From contig NZ_OBDY01000050.1 in assembly GCF_900215205.1 (NCBI RefSeq), positions 1 through 41,453 of the forward strand: a DNA stretch of 41,453 nucleotides, written 5' to 3'. Every line of letters begins with the position of its first letter. Within the stretch, counting starts at the first letter, position 1. Shown here in pieces: positions 40,085-41,453 of the stretch. Under the pieces are notes generated by a model. It did no database searches, had not been told where the DNA came from, and was given only the letters and a program-made list of their open reading frames with translations. This DNA comes from Paractinoplanes atraurantiacus (GTDB lineage Bacteria; Actinomycetota; Actinomycetes; Mycobacteriales; Micromonosporaceae). A program made the position numbers and the translations under genes.

Positions 40085-41125
40085 TCATTCCCCCTCAAGA
40101 AGGTGCTTGTGTTCCTGCCACCAGCGTTCCTCGTAGGCGTACGCCCGGGCCTCGTAGGCCTTGCGGGCCTCCTCGGTCCACGGGAACGGTAGCCCGTCGC
40201 GCAGCTCGTCGAGATGGAACCGCTCGTGCGCGAGCGTGCGGGCCAGTTGCTCTTCGTCCATGAACGCGTCCCGGGCCAGTTTGATCTCGCCGTCCGGCAT
40301 CGTCACACCGTAGAACTCCTTGCCGGGCCCGCCGCCGCGACGGAACTTGTCGATGGTGAGGGCCACGTCCTCCATGTCGATGCCGTACTTCTCGGCCAGC
40401 GCCAGCACGTTGTCGCGGCTCATCAGGATCTTCTTGCCGTTGCGGGCGATGCCGTCGCCCTCGCGGAACAAGCCCTTCTCCAGGCCTCGGGAGCCGCGCA
40501 GGCGGGCGATCAGGTCCTGGATGATCTCGCCGAGCCGGCGCACCATCGTGCCCAGGTTGCGAAGGCTGGAGATCAGGTCCTTGAGCCAGCGCGCGATCTT
40601 CGCGGCCCAGGACGCGCACAACGTGGTCACCTGCTCGACCACCAGCGGCGTGGCTGTGCCGAGCGACGCCAGCAGCTCACCGGCGTACACAATCAGCCTG
40701 GAAACGACCGTGGCGACCGCGTCCCGCACCATCATCCGCACCGTGGCGATCAGCAGCCCGGCGCCCTCGGTGATCAGCGCCATCGTGTCGGAGGCCCTGG
40801 CCAGCGCTTGGAGCGACTGGTCGCGCTGCTCAACCCATTTGCTGTACGCGTCGGAAGCGGCACCCTGCCATTCGCTCAGGTCGAACCGCGCCGCCCGGGT
40901 CAGCTCGTCCGACTCGGTGCGCAGACTTTCGGCCACGTTGCGCCAGGTCTGCGCGTGACCGGCGATGGCGCCCGGGTTGCCGGCCAGCCAGTCGAGGGCC
41001 TCCGAGAGCGGCTTGACGTGTTCGATCAGCCACGCGATGCCGTACTGCAACAGCGCGCCCACCGGATCCGACACCAGGGCCAGCCCGTCCAGGCCGGCGC
41101 CGACCGCTCCCAGCGTGCCGTCCAC
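40085..41125 (-). pseudogene. WXG-type effector with HExxH metallopeptidase-like toxin domain, 5' end cut by IS element
   Basis: 346 residues remain in frame. About 1-200 match residues 39-240 of the effector at 11274 (SDPVGALLQYGIAWLIEHVK, WxG as WQG at 86-88, ASDTMALITEGAG), so about 38 N-terminal residues are missing, exactly where the transposase gene ends. The C-terminal part (about 215-346) is unrelated to the first effector and carries AHERFH (His300, Glu301, His304), an HExxH zinc-peptidase signature, followed by a Glu-rich helix (AYEARAYAYEERWW). A metallopeptidase toxin is inferred. The first codon visible is a GTG without ribosome site. The codon before it is TAG, which is also the transposase stop. 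Confidence 0.8.
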
Positions 41126-41453
41126 CTAGTGTCGTGAGTCGTTAATGCGTGTGCAGTATCGCTTGATGGATTCGAGGATCTGGTCGGCGGTCTTGGTCCA
41201 GACGTAGGGCCGGGGGTCGTCGTTCCAGGTCTCGATCCAGGCGCGGATGTCTTTGTTGAGTTCGCGCACCGAGCGGTGGGTGCCGCGCTGCAGCTTTTTG
41301 GTGGTTAGTTCGCCGAACCAGCGTTCGACCAGGTTGAGCCAGGAAGAGCTCGTCGGGGTGAAGTGCAAAACGAAGCGTGGGTGGGCGGCCAGCCAGCGTT
41401 TGATCGCCGGGGTTTTGTGGGTGGACGCATTGTCCAGAACGACGTGCACGTCC
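41126..41453 (-). mobile_element. IS630-family insertion sequence, transposase C-terminal part (runs off window)
   Basis: On the reverse strand, 108 in-frame residues of an IS630/Tc1-type DDE transposase: HVVLDNASTH carries the second catalytic Asp and SSWLNLVERWFGEL the Glu. The frame is open to the window edge, so the N-terminus lies outside. The stop TAG at 41128-41126 coincides with a CTAG; IS630 elements insert at TA, so the element end is probably here. The element has cut the 5' end of the effector gene. Its other end and the target duplication are not visible. Confidence 0.9.

Noticed and set aside
1..41453. tRNA, rRNA, riboswitch, attachment site or replication origin
   Set aside because: No cloverleaf-like, conserved RNA or iteron patterns were recognised by eye in the intergenic regions.

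Overview
The window is high-GC DNA (long spurious open frames on both strands, G/C in most third positions, many GTG starts, 4-bp GTGA gene overlaps). The domain mix points to a filamentous soil actinomycete: ricin and CBM2 modules on secreted glycosidases, an ECF sigma factor with a sugar-binding tail, a SARP-type regulator, WXG100-type effectors beside YbaB genes. My best guess is the Micromonosporaceae (Actinoplanes-like). That is inference from gene content, not a placement.

Layout. (1) 1-8766 is an arabinoxylan-degradation island: a GH10 xylanase cut by the left edge, a membrane-tethered ECF sigma factor ending in an arabinose-binding AbfB domain, a GH43-GH62 pair sharing an almost identical ricin module, and a GH10-CBM2 xylanase followed by a CBM2 feruloyl esterase. 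Three different operator-like palindromes precede the three hydrolase units, one of them a CebR-type box (GGGAGCGCTCCC). (2) 8751-10631 is a divergent LysR/EamA exporter pair. (3) 10592-12988 is an overlapping operon: YbaB, a small EspC-like protein, a large WXG effector with a His/Cys caspase-like C-terminal domain, and a probable immunity protein. (4) 12916-15252 is an MFS/wHTH pair with a perfect operator palindrome and a DUF1579-like gene. (5) 15289-19356 holds a HET-C-like secreted protein, small membrane proteins and a fusion of a helix-turn-helix to a GT4 glycosyltransferase. (6) 19391-22726 is a SARP/NB-ARC regulator divergent from a BBE-type flavin oxidase.

(7) 22804-25622 is a decayed S53 peptidase and an intact secreted M6 metalloprotease. 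(8) 25670-34899 has a second CebR-type box before a secreted GH35 beta-galactosidase, a small unknown gene overlapping it, and a 1906-residue secreted protein joining ThuA, a sorbosone-dehydrogenase-like propeller, PKD, CBM6 and lectin-like domains. (9) 34996-39421 carries an MBL hydrolase, an acyl-CoA dehydrogenase, a PASTA protein, an NPP1-family necrosis-inducing protein and pyridoxal kinase. (10) 39444-41453 is a second effector locus: a YbaB paralogue, a small Cys-rich probable immunity protein, and an effector with the same N-terminal half as the first but a different, HExxH-bearing C-terminus. Its 5' end is cut off by an IS630-family element that runs out of the window.

Common themes are plant cell-wall polysaccharide use under several local transcription switches, and contact or secreted antagonism (two polymorphic effector/immunity pairs, an NLP toxin, proteases). 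No tRNA, rRNA, CRISPR array or replication origin was seen. No gene-free stretch exceeds 300 bases; the longest, 469-752, is rich in palindromes.
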